Position numbers and translations under genes: made by a program
In this document: positions 52,878 through 61,607 of the stretch, piece after piece
Numbering within the stretch: the first letter of the stretch is position 1
Layout: each line of letters opens with the position of its first letter
Notes under the pieces: model-generated
Seen by the model: the letters and a program-made list of their open reading frames with translations, nothing else
What the model was told of the DNA's origin: nothing
Database searches by the model: none
Source: Kitasatospora cinereorecta
GTDB taxonomy: Bacteria; Actinomycetota; Actinomycetes; Streptomycetales; Streptomycetaceae
Length of the DNA stretch: 64,000 nt
Direction: 5' to 3'
NCBI RefSeq assembly: GCF_024172095.1
Contig: NZ_JAMZDX010000008.1
Location: forward strand, 124,001-188,000

Positions 52878-53363
52878 GTGACCGCCACCGACCGCGCCGC
52901 CCGCTTCGCCACCTCCTACGCCCTCCTGCGGGCCGCCGCCGCGATCGGCGACATGTGGGTCCAGACGGACACCTGTGCCCGGATCAAGGGCGCCACCGAC
53001 ACCAACCCCGTCGTCGACCGCAACGAGGAGACCGGCGCCGAGACCGTGCACGGAACCCGCGAGGGCCAGCTCGCCTGCGCCCAGCACTGCGCGACCTACA
53101 CCGCCACCCAGGCCGGTGCCCTCCTGATCGGCTCGCGCCTGATGGGCCTGCGCCTGAGGCCCGGCCGCGTCGCCGCCGCGCTGGCCCTGTCCTTCGCGAC
53201 CCACTACATCGCGGACAGGCGCCAGCCCTTGGCCCGCCTGGCCAACGCCACCGGCAAGGGCGCCTTCTACGAGCGCCTGGCCCCGGTGTGCGGATCCTTC
53301 GAGCTCGACCAGGCCTGGCACCACGGCTGGGAAACCGCAGCCGCCCTGCTCCTGGCCCGCTGA
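52878..53363 (+). CDS. Unknown protein with two-Cys region and membrane-like segment
   Basis: A 161-residue protein; GGAGG precedes GTG 52878. CARIKGA and CAQHC may form a metal site, and VAAALALSFATHYIADRRQPLARLA recalls the His/Asp pattern of DUF3307-type proteins, though this match is weak. The 200 nt upstream hold no gene. Confidence 0.45.
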   Translation: MTATDRAARFATSYALLRAAAAIGDMWVQTDTCARIKGATDTNPVVDRNEETGAETVHGTREGQLACAQHCATYTATQAGALLIGSRLMGLRLRPGRVAAALALSFATHYIADRRQPLARLANATGKGAFYERLAPVCGSFELDQAWHHGWETAAALLLAR

Positions 53364-53369
53364 CCGCGC

Positions 53370-53470
53370 CGGGCGTTCACGCTGCCCACCACGACGCCCC
53401 GCCCCCGGCCACCCAGGCCGGGCGGTCGCAGCGCCGTGGTGCGCGGCGCGGCCGTCCGGCCGGACCCAAC
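53370..53470 (+). repeat. Structured intergenic repeat, copy 3
   Basis: CACGCTGCCCACCACGACGCCCC, spread over 53378-53400, pairs loosely with GCGCCGTGGTGCGCGGCGCGG, ending CGGCCGGAC. It precedes the HIT gene by about 25 nt. Confidence 0.6.
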
Positions 53471-53492
53471 ACCGAGAAGGGAACCGATCACC

Positions 53493-53864
53493 GTGTCGGT
53501 CTCGAACTGCGCCTTCTGCGCCATCGTCGGGGGAGAGGCGCCCGCCGACGTCGTCCGCGAGTGGAGCGACGCCATCGCGATCCGCCCGCGCAGCGGCGGT
53601 GTCGCCGACGGGCACCTGCTGGTGATCCCCCGCCGGCACGTGGCGGACGTCGGCACCGACCCGCTCGTCTCCGCGGCCACCATGGCGCGCGCCGCCGAGC
53701 TCGCCGCCGACCTGCCCGCCGCCAACGTCCTCACGAGCCGGGGCGCGGCGGCCACCCAGACGGTCTTCCACCTGCACCTGCACGTCGTCCCCCGCACCGA
53801 CGGGGACGGCCTGCCACTGCCCTGGACCCCGCAGCACGCCGCCCGGAACGGAGCCACCGCGTGA
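53493..53864 (+). CDS. HIT-family nucleotide hydrolase/transferase
   Basis: A 123-residue protein. CAFCAIVGGEAPADVV is the HIT N-terminus, HLLVIPRRHVADV the middle strand and HLHLHVVPR the catalytic H-x-H-x-H triad. Typical substrates are AMP conjugates or dinucleoside polyphosphates. Its stop overlaps the next start by GTGA, tying it to a deoxyribosyltransferase-like gene. Confidence 0.85.
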   Translation: MSVSNCAFCAIVGGEAPADVVREWSDAIAIRPRSGGVADGHLLVIPRRHVADVGTDPLVSAATMARAAELAADLPAANVLTSRGAAATQTVFHLHLHVVPRTDGDGLPLPWTPQHAARNGATA

Positions 53865-54424
53865 ACCTCCGCCTTGTTATGGCCCGTGAGCCCCTGCCCA
53901 CCCACGGCCCGTCCGTGTTCCTCGCCGGCCCCACCCCCAGGCTCGGCGGCCCCGTCGACTCCTGGAGGCCGGCCGCCTACACGGAGCTGGGCGCCCAATG
54001 GACCGGCCCCGGCCCGCTGACCGTGCTCTCCCCCGAGTCCCGGGGCGGGCGCCGCGCCGCGCACTACGACGACCAGGTCGACTGGGAGACCGCCGCCCGG
54101 GCCACCGCCGACGCGATCCTCTTCTGGATCCCCCGCGACCTCGAGCACATGCCCGGCTTCACCACCAACGTCGAGTTCGGCCTCGACATCGGCACACGCC
54201 GCGTGGTCCTCGGCTGCCCGCCCGACTGCGCCGCCCCCGAGCGCAACCGCTACCTGATCTGGGTCGCACACCGCCACGGCGCCCCCGTGCGCGACACCCT
54301 CAGCGACACCGTCACCGCCGCACTCACCCTCGCCACCAGCCGCACCTCCGGCCAGGCCACCACCGGCCAGCCCGACCCCGCCGACACCCCGGTGCCCGAC
54401 GACCCCACCGGCGCCTGGCTCTGA
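53861..54424 (+). CDS. Nucleoside 2-deoxyribosyltransferase-like protein
   Basis: A 187-residue protein. SVFLAGPTPRL, then SWRPAA, then ILFWIPRDLEHMPGFTTNVEFGLDIG matches the deoxyribosyltransferase-like family (GPTP loop and catalytic NVEFG glutamate). Members swap or hydrolyse the base of nucleosides or related N-glycosides. Coupled to the HIT gene and followed by a P-loop kinase, it suggests a small nucleotide-processing module. Confidence 0.75.
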   Translation: MNLRLVMAREPLPTHGPSVFLAGPTPRLGGPVDSWRPAAYTELGAQWTGPGPLTVLSPESRGGRRAAHYDDQVDWETAARATADAILFWIPRDLEHMPGFTTNVEFGLDIGTRRVVLGCPPDCAAPERNRYLIWVAHRHGAPVRDTLSDTVTAALTLATSRTSGQATTGQPDPADTPVPDDPTGAWL

Positions 54425-54455
54425 CCACCCACCACACCACCCCGGAGGCCCCGCG

Positions 54456-54953
54456 ATGACAACCACCACCCACTCCCGCGCCCTCGCCCCGATCCAGCCC
54501 GGCGACCTCGTCGTCATGATCGGCCCGGCGGGCAGCGGCAAGTCGACCCTGCTCTCCGCCGTCCCCGCGCACCGGATCGTCAGCCTCGACCACCTGCGCG
54601 CCGTTGTCTCCGAACCCGGCGACCAGAACGCCACCTCGGATGCCGTCAGGCTCCAGCACCAGATCGTCCTCGCCAGGCTGCTCCGCGGGGCAACCACCTA
54701 CGTCGACAACACCTCCGTCGAGGCACCGCACCGGACGGAGCTGGTGGGGATGGCGGACCTGTACGGCCGTCGGGCCGTTGCCGTCCTTGTGGACGCCCCG
54801 CTGCAGACCTGCCTCGACCGGAACGCGCGGCGGCCCGCCGAACGGCGCGTACCGGAGGACGTCCTGCGCTGGCAGCACGACCTCGCCCGGGCCGCCCGCG
54901 AGCTCCTGCCCCACGAGGGGTTCGCCGAGATCCGCCACCTGCGCACCGCCTGA
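54456..54953 (+). CDS. P-loop kinase (polynucleotide-kinase/zeta-like ATPase fold)
   Basis: A 165-residue protein. VVMIGPAGSGKSTLL is Walker A, RIVSLDHLRAVVSE and TTYVDNTSVEAPHRTELV carry the downstream Asp residues, and DRNARRPAERRVPEDVLRW is an Arg-rich lid. This is the pattern of small AAA_33 kinases such as T4 Pnk-type kinase domains. Substrate unknown; the neighbours suggest a nucleotide or RNA end. Confidence 0.72.
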   Translation: MTTTTHSRALAPIQPGDLVVMIGPAGSGKSTLLSAVPAHRIVSLDHLRAVVSEPGDQNATSDAVRLQHQIVLARLLRGATTYVDNTSVEAPHRTELVGMADLYGRRAVAVLVDAPLQTCLDRNARRPAERRVPEDVLRWQHDLARAARELLPHEGFAEIRHLRTA

Positions 54954-54954
54954 C

Positions 54955-55056
54955 CGGACCCCCACGCTGCCCACCACCGCGCCCCGCCCCGAGCCTGCCA
55001 GGCCCCGGCGGCGGGGCGCCGTGGTGAGCGGCGCGGCCGCCCGGCCGGACACCACC
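54955..55056 (+). repeat. Structured intergenic repeat, copy 4
   Basis: ACGCTGCCCACCACCGCGCC, then GGCGGGGCGCCGTGGTGAGCGG and CCCGGCCGGACACC. The CACCAC and GTGGTG arms pair around a CCAGGCC loop. It ends 15 nt before the next start codon. Confidence 0.6.
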
Positions 55057-55070
55057 CCAGGAGGCACCCC

Positions 55071-55811
55071 GTGAACGACACCCTGCGCACCCGACTGGCC
55101 CGCACCGCCCTCGACACCGCCGACGGCGTCGCCACCGTCACCGCCGCGGCCGCCGTCGGCCTCACCACCTACCGCACCCTCACCCAGCGCCCGACCGAAA
55201 CCCGCATCACCCTCGCCCTTGCCACCGCCGCCCTCGCCGCCCTCATCACCGATCAGACCGCCTACCACGCCCTCGCCCCGCTGCGCCGGCGCCGCGGCAC
55301 CGAGGGCGTCGCCGGCAAGACCATGGCCGCCGCGACGCCCGAGCAGCTGGCCGCCGACCTGATCGCCGACGCCGCTCTGCGCGCCGCCTCCGGAGCAGCC
55401 CGCCTCGACTACGGCCAGGGCTCGCTCACCCGGCCCGAGAACTGGACCGGCGCGCCGGATGGCACCGCGACCTGCACGATCACCCCCGCCGCCCACCTGC
55501 AGGCCGTGCCCCACCCGGCCGGCCGCGGCGGCTTCAGCAGCCGGACCTACCTGCTCGCCCAGCAGGGCCAGAAGCCGGTGGAGATCGACAGCCTCGGCGA
55601 CCTGGTCGCCCTCCTGGACACCCCCACCGCCACAACGGCGCAGCCCACTGACAGTGCCGGCGTGGACGGCGACCCGTGGACCGCCCTCGGCCGGGACCTC
55701 GCCATCGCGGAACTCCACCCCACCCCGGCCGACTACAGCGAGGACCGCGACGACCAGGACGACAACCCCCGTCTCGAGACGCAGACCGGTCCGACCGCCG
55801 ACCACGCCTGA
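55071..55811 (+). CDS. Unknown membrane-associated protein, 246 residues
   Basis: AGGAGG before GTG 55071. Residues 15-70 have two hydrophobic segments (TVTAAAAVGLTTYRTL, then LALATAALAALITDQTAYHAL); the soluble remainder includes GFSSRTYLLAQQGQKPVEIDS. No family recognised. Confidence 0.5.
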   Translation: MNDTLRTRLARTALDTADGVATVTAAAAVGLTTYRTLTQRPTETRITLALATAALAALITDQTAYHALAPLRRRRGTEGVAGKTMAAATPEQLAADLIADAALRAASGAARLDYGQGSLTRPENWTGAPDGTATCTITPAAHLQAVPHPAGRGGFSSRTYLLAQQGQKPVEIDSLGDLVALLDTPTATTAQPTDSAGVDGDPWTALGRDLAIAELHPTPADYSEDRDDQDDNPRLETQTGPTADHA

Positions 55812-55879
55812 CCACCCGCCAGCCCACGGGCCCGTCCCGCACTCCCGGGCGGGCCGGGCCGAACCTCGAAGGAGCCGCC

Positions 55880-56428
55880 ATGACGACCACCCCCGCCCTC
55901 GCCCCGGCCGGCCGCCGCGGCCTCTACACCGCCGACCCCGCCGAACGGCTGCGCCCCGGCACTCCGGACCGGCCCTGGGAGCTGTGGCTCACCGGCCCCG
56001 ACACCTTGCTGGAGATGCCCGACCTCGCCACCGCGCTGATGTCCGCCGCCGAGCACAACGCCGCGGCCGCCGACCTCGACGACGGGTCCCCGCTCCAGCC
56101 CGTCAGCCACGCTCTGGTCCTTCACCACGGCTACGCCTGGCGCCGTACGGGCGCGGCCCGCGCGGGCGCCGGTATCGCCGTCCCGTCGCTGTGCTGGACT
56201 GCGACGTGCTCGGTGTGCGGCGACCTGGTCGAGGACGAGTTCATCCCCCACCACGACACCCCCGAGGCCGCCGCCGACGACGCCGTCGGCAGCCGCGAAT
56301 GGGACGAGCTCCCCGGCGGCCGACTGGTCTGCGACCGCACCGACGACGCCCACCACGACGCCCGCACCCAGGCCCGTACCGAGGACACCCCCGAGCAGCC
56401 GGACGAGACCCAGCTCCCGCTCCTGTAG
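55880..56428 (+). CDS. Unknown protein with C-x2-C and paired His, 182 residues
   Basis: AAGGAG before ATG 55880. TATCSVCGDLVEDEFIPHHDT and a later VCDRTDDAHHD could make one zinc site. Acidic tail. Function unknown. The interval 56429-56602 after it holds a possible 15-codon remnant and a hairpin. Confidence 0.5.
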   Translation: MTTTPALAPAGRRGLYTADPAERLRPGTPDRPWELWLTGPDTLLEMPDLATALMSAAEHNAAAADLDDGSPLQPVSHALVLHHGYAWRRTGAARAGAGIAVPSLCWTATCSVCGDLVEDEFIPHHDTPEAAADDAVGSREWDELPGGRLVCDRTDDAHHDARTQARTEDTPEQPDETQLPLL

Positions 56429-56530
56429 CCCAACCCGACATCCAGCCCGGTCGGGTCGCCCGGCGCCCTGATCGCGATGGCCGTCGAAGCCATCGATCCC
56501 ACCCCGGACGTCCCCGCCGCCTGACCAAGC

Positions 56531-56561
56531 CCCGGCCGGGCCAACACGCGGCCCGGCCGGG
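56531..56561 (+). terminator. Perfect 12-bp hairpin
   Basis: CCCGGCCGGGCC (56531-56542) and GGCCCGGCCGGG (56550-56561), loop AACACGC. Confidence 0.65.
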
Positions 56562-56602
56562 CCCGAAGCCCCACCCCCCGCCACTACCTCCAGGGAGTCA
56601 GC

Positions 56603-56989
56603 ATGACCACCGCCATCCTTCCCACCGACGCCAGCGAACTGGCCGCCCTGCTGCGCCGGATCCCGGCCGGTGAATGGCCCGACGTCGATGACCTGGCCGC
56701 ACGGTTGGGCGACAGCGACCGCGCGTTCAAGATCTTCAGCGAGGCCGAGAGCGAGGTCCAGCGCGGCAACGAGATCGACGCCCTGCGTGCCACCCTCAAC
56801 ACCGCCCTCACCGATGCCCAGGCCAACCTCCGTGCGGCCGAGCACACGATCGGACGGCTGGCGAGCAACGGCGTCTACGACATCGAGTACGCCGAGAGCA
56901 CCACCAACGCAGACCTGCAGCACCTGCTGTCCGACGCGTCCCGGGCCGTCCGGATCGCCCTGGTGTTGAAGCAGCGAATCGACAACTGA
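56603..56989 (+). CDS. Unknown helical protein, 128 residues
   Basis: ATG start with AGGGAG upstream. DVDDLAARLGDSDRAFKIFSE, then a coiled coil to about 95. A 15-bp hairpin follows at once. No function assigned. Confidence 0.5.
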   Translation: MTTAILPTDASELAALLRRIPAGEWPDVDDLAARLGDSDRAFKIFSEAESEVQRGNEIDALRATLNTALTDAQANLRAAEHTIGRLASNGVYDIEYAESTTNADLQHLLSDASRAVRIALVLKQRIDN

Positions 56990-56992
56990 CCC

Positions 56993-57034
56993 GGCCGGTC
57001 CGGCGCCGTCGATCCGTCCGGCGCCGGACCGGCC
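56993..57034 (+). terminator. Perfect 15-bp hairpin
   Basis: GGCCGGTCCGGCGCC (56993-57007) and GGCGCCGGACCGGCC (57020-57034), 12-nt loop. Confidence 0.7.
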
Positions 57035-57095
57035 CCGGTCCCACCCCACCGCCCGCACCCGTCACAGGCCCCAGCAGGGCCGAGAAGAGGCCACC

Positions 57096-57440
57096 ATGAC
57101 CCAGCCCGGCATCGACCAGACACCGCGCGCCGAGCTGTACCGCGCACTCGTCACCGGCGAGACCCTCGTCCGCCAGCCCAGCCAGGACCACCGTGAAGTC
57201 GCGAGCGTCCTGCTCGACGCCTACCGCGACCAGGTCCGCGCCGAGGCCGCTGACGTCACCGAGGCCCTGCGCATCCGCCTCTGGCTGATCGAGCAGGCCC
57301 TCCAGCCGATCGACGTTCAGAACGACCCGGCCGGGATCGTCGGCATCGTCGGCCCGTACCTCAACGGCCCCATCCACCCGACCTTCATCGCCGCGTACCG
57401 CGCCGCCCGCGGCGCGCACGAGCAGGAGAGCAGCCAGTGA
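57096..57440 (+). CDS. Unknown protein, 114 residues
   Basis: GAGAAGAGG upstream of ATG 57096. Helical, with VRAEAADVTEALRIRLWLIEQ. It overlaps the next gene by GTGA. No family recognised. Confidence 0.5.
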   Translation: MTQPGIDQTPRAELYRALVTGETLVRQPSQDHREVASVLLDAYRDQVRAEAADVTEALRIRLWLIEQALQPIDVQNDPAGIVGIVGPYLNGPIHPTFIAAYRAARGAHEQESSQ

Positions 57441-57637
57441 GCGAGCCCACCGAGCAGCCCAGCCTCCACGACCGGATTGCCGACGCCCTGCGCGCTGCCG
57501 CCCGCGATTGCACCAACGGTGGAAACTGCAGCCTCTCCGACCGTGAGCGCCTCGCCCACCACCCCGTCCAGATCGACGCCTGGTACGACGCCGGCACGCC
57601 GATCGATGCCGTCTCCGGCAACGTGGGGTGCCGGTAA
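57437..57637 (+). pseudogene. Gene interrupted by the Tn3-type transposon
   Basis: Starts SEPTEQPSLHDRIADALRAA with GTG overlapping the previous stop. Native sequence ends at ADAVSGNV-like residues at 57624 (PIDAVSGNV); the last codons GCR and the stop come from the transposon inverted repeat. No continuation was found at the far side of the element. Confidence 0.6.
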
Positions 57638-57670
57638 GAACTCTGTCACCAGCCGCAAACGGCCTGGTGG

Positions 57671-58587
57671 TCACTCAAGGAGGGCGCTGACGCGGTTCTC
57701 GTACTCTCGGCGGGCCTTGCGCTGTGAAGGGACTACCGAGGTGCCCGGAGTACCGTCGAGCGGCTGGCAGCGGGCAAGAAGTTGGCGGTGGACCGCTGGC
57801 ACGACCGTGACCCGAAGGGTGTAGCCCTGGCCGCGTCGTACGGTCACGCCCTGGTCGAGCGCGTCCTGCTCGGCGGGCTCTAGTTCGGCCGCGCGCAGGA
57901 AGTCGGCGACCTTGCCCGGCATGTCCAGGGTGACCGCGGTCTTCTTTGCCGGGGTGTCCTGGTGGTCGTCGGTGTGTTCGGGCATGAGGTCGGCGACGGC
58001 GGTGCCGATGGCGCCGCGGCTGACGTGGTGGCCGCGGGCCAGGCCGGGGATGGACCGGCCGCCCAGGTACCCGGCACGCACGGCGGCGGCCGTCGCGGCC
58101 GTGACGGCCGGGCGGCGCCCGCCCTTGTTGCCCTTGGCCTCGGCGGCCCGCAGCCCGTCGTACGTCAGTTCCCGTTGGAGGTCGCGCTGGAGTTCGCCGG
58201 CGGCTGCAAGGGTCTGCACCATGAACTTCACGGTAGACAGCAGTTCCCCGGTGCGCGGGTGCGGGCGGTGAGGTCCATCGCGGAGAACGCGCCGTCGTGG
58301 ATACACAGGGCGAGGCGGTCGGCGTGCAGGACGTCGAGCACGTCGAGGACGTGCTGGGTGCCGCGCACGAGGCGGAACATCTCGGAGATGTGCACGGTGT
58401 CGCCCGGCCGCGCGTACGTGAGCAGTTCGCTGAACTTCGGGCGCTGGAGCGGATGGAGGCGGCTGGATGTGCCCGGGTCCTCCTCGAAGACGACCGGGTC
58501 CTCGATCCCGGCCTCGGCGAGGACGAGGTTCTGGCGGTCGGTCGACTGCTGGTCGGTCGACACCCGCTTGTAGACGAGATTGGCCAC
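57671..58587 (-). pseudogene. Tn3-type serine recombinase (resolvase), frameshifted
   Basis: ATG 58587: NLVYKRVSTDQQSTDRQNLVL holds the catalytic Ser of the Y-x-R-V-S motif and GDTVHISEMFRLVRGT the conserved Arg region. After DGAFSAMDLTART the frame breaks at about 58255-58262. TGELLSTVKFMVQTLAAAGELQ and the C-terminal DNA-binding region (GGRRPAVTAATAAAVRAGYL) continue in another frame. The gap fits loss of 4 nt from a GGGT tandem (expected RTHPRTGELL). The long C-terminal tail of about 130 residues is unusual for a simple resolvase. Confidence 0.75.
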
Positions 58588-58820
58588 GCTGTTCTTCGCT
58601 CCTGTCGGCGCATCGGACCTCGGGTGTCATCTAACCCTGCCGCCAACCGTCATCGGATCTCATTGGATCGGAGCCCTCGTCAGACCCCGGAACTACTGGG
58701 CTCATTGGACGCGCGCCGCGCCTGTCGTCATTCGTTCCTTTGCAGACACCGTTGGCGAACGGCGGAGGCCCGTTCGAGCCGAACCGCAGTGAGATCGGTT
58801 GCCGGGCTCCGCGGGCGGGA
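58588..58820. other. Interval between resolvase and TPR gene, possible res site
   Basis: About 230 nt of lower-G+C DNA without a gene, directly upstream of the recombinase start, where Tn3 elements place their resolution site. I could not define the paired binding sites by eye. Confidence 0.3.
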
Positions 58821-61607
58821 TCACTCGGCGGTGGGCATCGCGCGACCGGAGCGCTCGGCCTTCGCGTACTGCTCCAGCAGCTTGTTGTACGTGGTGGACG
58901 GGAGTGCCGAGCCACTTTGGCGCAGGGCATCCCGGAAGGCCCGGGTGGCCTCGGTGACGTGGTGGGCGGAGCCCAGGACGCGCAGGCAGTCGTCGAAGAG
59001 CGTAGTGAAGGCGACGAGGCCATCGGCCGGGGCGTGGTCGCGCCGGACCCGCACCTCGGCCAGGCAGCCGCGGATCATCAGGGATAGGAGGTGGTCGGGG
59101 CCTCCGATCCGCAGGGCCGCCAACAGCAGGTCCTCGTACGCGCTGGCCGACCCGGCGAAGTCTTCGCTGTCCGCGAGCAGCTTGGCGTAGGTGCGGACGG
59201 GAAGGGCCAGGACATGGTCGGGCGGCATGAGCCGCTGGTAGTCGCGGAGCAGCTCGCGGCACTCCTCGGCCGCCCCTGCCGGGTCGCCTGCCTCCGCCCG
59301 GCAGTCGAGCAGGCTACGGCGCATGTCGAGCGTATTCGGATGATCAGGGCCCAGGGCGCGCGTATAGTCCGCGATCAGCTCCTGGTAGACCGGGATCATC
59401 GTGTCCGCCTCCGCGTCGTAGGAGCGGCAGTCGGCGAGGGCGCTGCGCAGCCGGAGGGTGTCCGGGTGGTCCGGGCCCAGCACCCGGCGGTGTACGGCGA
59501 TCAGGTCCTCATACGCCTCAAGGGCCGCCGCCGTGTCGCCCGCCGCGTGCAGCTTCTCGGCAAGCAGCTTGCGGGCGCGCAGAGTCTCCGGATGGCTCGG
59601 GCCCAGCACCCGGGCCATGTCCCCCAGCAGGTCGCGAAGGTCAGCGACCGCGCTGGAGTAGTCGCCCGCCTCGCCGCGCCAGTCGGCCAGCGCCGCGCGG
59701 GTCTCCAATGTGAGGGGGTGCTCGGGGCCCAGGACCCGTCGGCAGTCGGCGAGCAGCGCGGCGAACTCCTCGGCTGTCTGGCCCGGGCCGCCGCTCACGC
59801 CCTCGATACCGAGGAGAACGCTGCGGTGGAATAGCACCTGGGGGTGGTCGGAACCCCAGACTGCGCGCAGGGCCGCGATCATCTCCTTCAGGGCCTCGGC
59901 GGCGGCGACCGGATCGCTCTCCGCCATGGCGTGCTGCCACATCCGGAGGAGGCCACGGTGGCCGATGACAAGATCGTGGTCAGGTCCGAATGTCTGCTCC
60001 AGTAAGCGGGCCGACTCGTCTATGCCGGACGGTGCCGCAGTGGTGTCTCCCGCCTTGTCGCGCAGCAGTCCCAGGGTGTAGCGCGCATGGGAGACGTCGA
60101 TGTGGTGGGCGCCCAGGACGCGCACGGCGTCGTCGATCATGTCCGCCAGCTCGGCGGCGGCTCCGGCTGGGTCTCCGGCGCGGGCCCGCCAGTCGGCAAG
60201 CTTGTGCCGTACTACCAGGGTGCGGTGGTCTTCGCGGCCGAACGCTGCCAGGTGCTCGTCCAGAAGCTCCCCGAGCCGATCGCGGGCCCCGGCCGGATCA
60301 CCCGCCTCACCATGCAGGTGCGCGAGCTGTATGCGTACGTCCAGGGTCATGTCATCGAGGGGCCCAAGGTACGTCCGACAGGCGCCGAGCAGCGCCTCGT
60401 ACAGGGCGGCGGCGCGCGGCGCGTCTCCCCTTTCGTCGTGTAGGGAGGCAATCTTGGAGCGGACCGAGAGAGTGCTGGGGTGGTGCGGGCCCAGGGCGCG
60501 CCGGTGGTCGAGGAGCAGTTCCTCGTAGTCGGCCAGCGCACCGGCCAGGTCGCCCCCGGTGGCCCGGGCGCCGGCAAGATCGCCGCGGGCGCGGAAGGTT
60601 AAGAAGTCGTCCGGCCCGACCAGGCGGGCGAAGTCCGCGGCCAGCTCCGTGTACGCCGCCACGGCCTCTGCGGGGTGCGCGGTGACCTTCAGGAAACTGA
60701 GGGAGTTGGTGCGACAGGCGAGGGTACGGCGGTAGCCGGCGCCGTACTTTTGCGCGGAGGTGGCCGCGAGCTGCCGGTAGTGGTCCATCGACGCCTGGTA
60801 GAACCCCGCACGGCCGAGGCTCTGGCCGAGCCGGAGCAGGACCTCGTGCACATCGTGGTCCGACCACAGCAGGTGCTCGTCATGGGACCGCAGCGTCTCG
60901 GTGTTGGCGCGGAACCGCTGGCCGGTGGCGAAGTCACGTTCCGTCTGTGGCCACGCCTGGAGCAGGGCGTCGGCCGCCGCCCGGACGGTCCGGGCCAGCA
61001 GCTCCGGCGGCATCTGCTCGCGCACACTACGCTGCACCAGCCCGTGGACCTGAACAGGCTGGCCTGGCGCGTAGGTGACCAGGCTGAGCCGGTGCAGGGC
61101 GTGAAGCGCGCTTGCAGCGTCCTCGGTTGTCGCGGGGATTGGTTGCTGGGTGTCGGGGGTGCGGTGGCGGGTGAGGTGGGTGAGGGCGGGCCGGCTGGTC
61201 AGGACATCGGTGGGGATGCCGTTGGGGTCAAGCATCGCGGCGAGTTGGAGCATGGGGCGGGCCAGGCCGGCGGGGCGGAGCCGGTCGGCGTGTTCGACGG
61301 AGAGGGACCAGGTGGCCGCCACCGTGACGGCTTGGTCGTCGGGCAGGGCGCTGGGTTCGGGGAGCAGGTCGGCCAGTTTCCTGAGCCGGTCGGCCAGCAG
61401 ACGGCGGTAGCGGGCGCAGGTGACGTTGGTGTCGATGATGTAGGCGGCGGCCTGGGCCAAGGCGAGGGGCAGGTGTCCCAGGTCGGCAGCGAGGCTGTTG
61501 ATCTGGTCGGTGGGCTCGTGGCGGTTCAGCTTGGGCAGTTGGTCGTTCAGCAGCGTCAGTTCGGTGGTCATCTGCTTGCGTAACTCGTCGACAAAAAACG
61601 GCAGCAT
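58821..61607 (-). CDS. TPR-repeat protein (NB-ARC family C-terminus) fused to transposase codons
   Basis: A 928-residue open frame. Residues 1 to about 33 (FFVDELRKQMTTELTLLNDQ) are Tn3 transposase sequence. From about residue 38 it reads LAADLGHLPLALAQAAAYI, the ARC2 end of an NB-ARC ATPase, then a helical cap (TLWSLSVEHADRLRP-like region near 98) and about 14 TPR-type repeats of 42 residues (EYLLLDHRRALGPHHPSTL-style units). The P-loop part is absent. Such proteins are signal or defence STAND ATPases in Streptomyces; this copy could only be a scaffold or inactive remnant. It uses the transposase reading frame for its start. Confidence 0.6.
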   Translation of the reverse strand: MLPFFVDELRKQMTTELTLLNDQLPKLNRHEPTDQINSLAADLGHLPLALAQAAAYIIDTNVTCARYRRLLADRLRKLADLLPEPSALPDDQAVTVAATWSLSVEHADRLRPAGLARPMLQLAAMLDPNGIPTDVLTSRPALTHLTRHRTPDTQQPIPATTEDAASALHALHRLSLVTYAPGQPVQVHGLVQRSVREQMPPELLARTVRAAADALLQAWPQTERDFATGQRFRANTETLRSHDEHLLWSDHDVHEVLLRLGQSLGRAGFYQASMDHYRQLAATSAQKYGAGYRRTLACRTNSLSFLKVTAHPAEAVAAYTELAADFARLVGPDDFLTFRARGDLAGARATGGDLAGALADYEELLLDHRRALGPHHPSTLSVRSKIASLHDERGDAPRAAALYEALLGACRTYLGPLDDMTLDVRIQLAHLHGEAGDPAGARDRLGELLDEHLAAFGREDHRTLVVRHKLADWRARAGDPAGAAAELADMIDDAVRVLGAHHIDVSHARYTLGLLRDKAGDTTAAPSGIDESARLLEQTFGPDHDLVIGHRGLLRMWQHAMAESDPVAAAEALKEMIAALRAVWGSDHPQVLFHRSVLLGIEGVSGGPGQTAEEFAALLADCRRVLGPEHPLTLETRAALADWRGEAGDYSSAVADLRDLLGDMARVLGPSHPETLRARKLLAEKLHAAGDTAAALEAYEDLIAVHRRVLGPDHPDTLRLRSALADCRSYDAEADTMIPVYQELIADYTRALGPDHPNTLDMRRSLLDCRAEAGDPAGAAEECRELLRDYQRLMPPDHVLALPVRTYAKLLADSEDFAGSASAYEDLLLAALRIGGPDHLLSLMIRGCLAEVRVRRDHAPADGLVAFTTLFDDCLRVLGSAHHVTEATRAFRDALRQSGSALPSTTYNKLLEQYAKAERSGRAMPTAE

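Noticed and set aside
53436..53492. In-frame upstream extension of the HIT gene
   Set aside because: The extension lies in the structured intergenic repeat; the GTG at 53493 follows a good RBS and starts the HIT domain.
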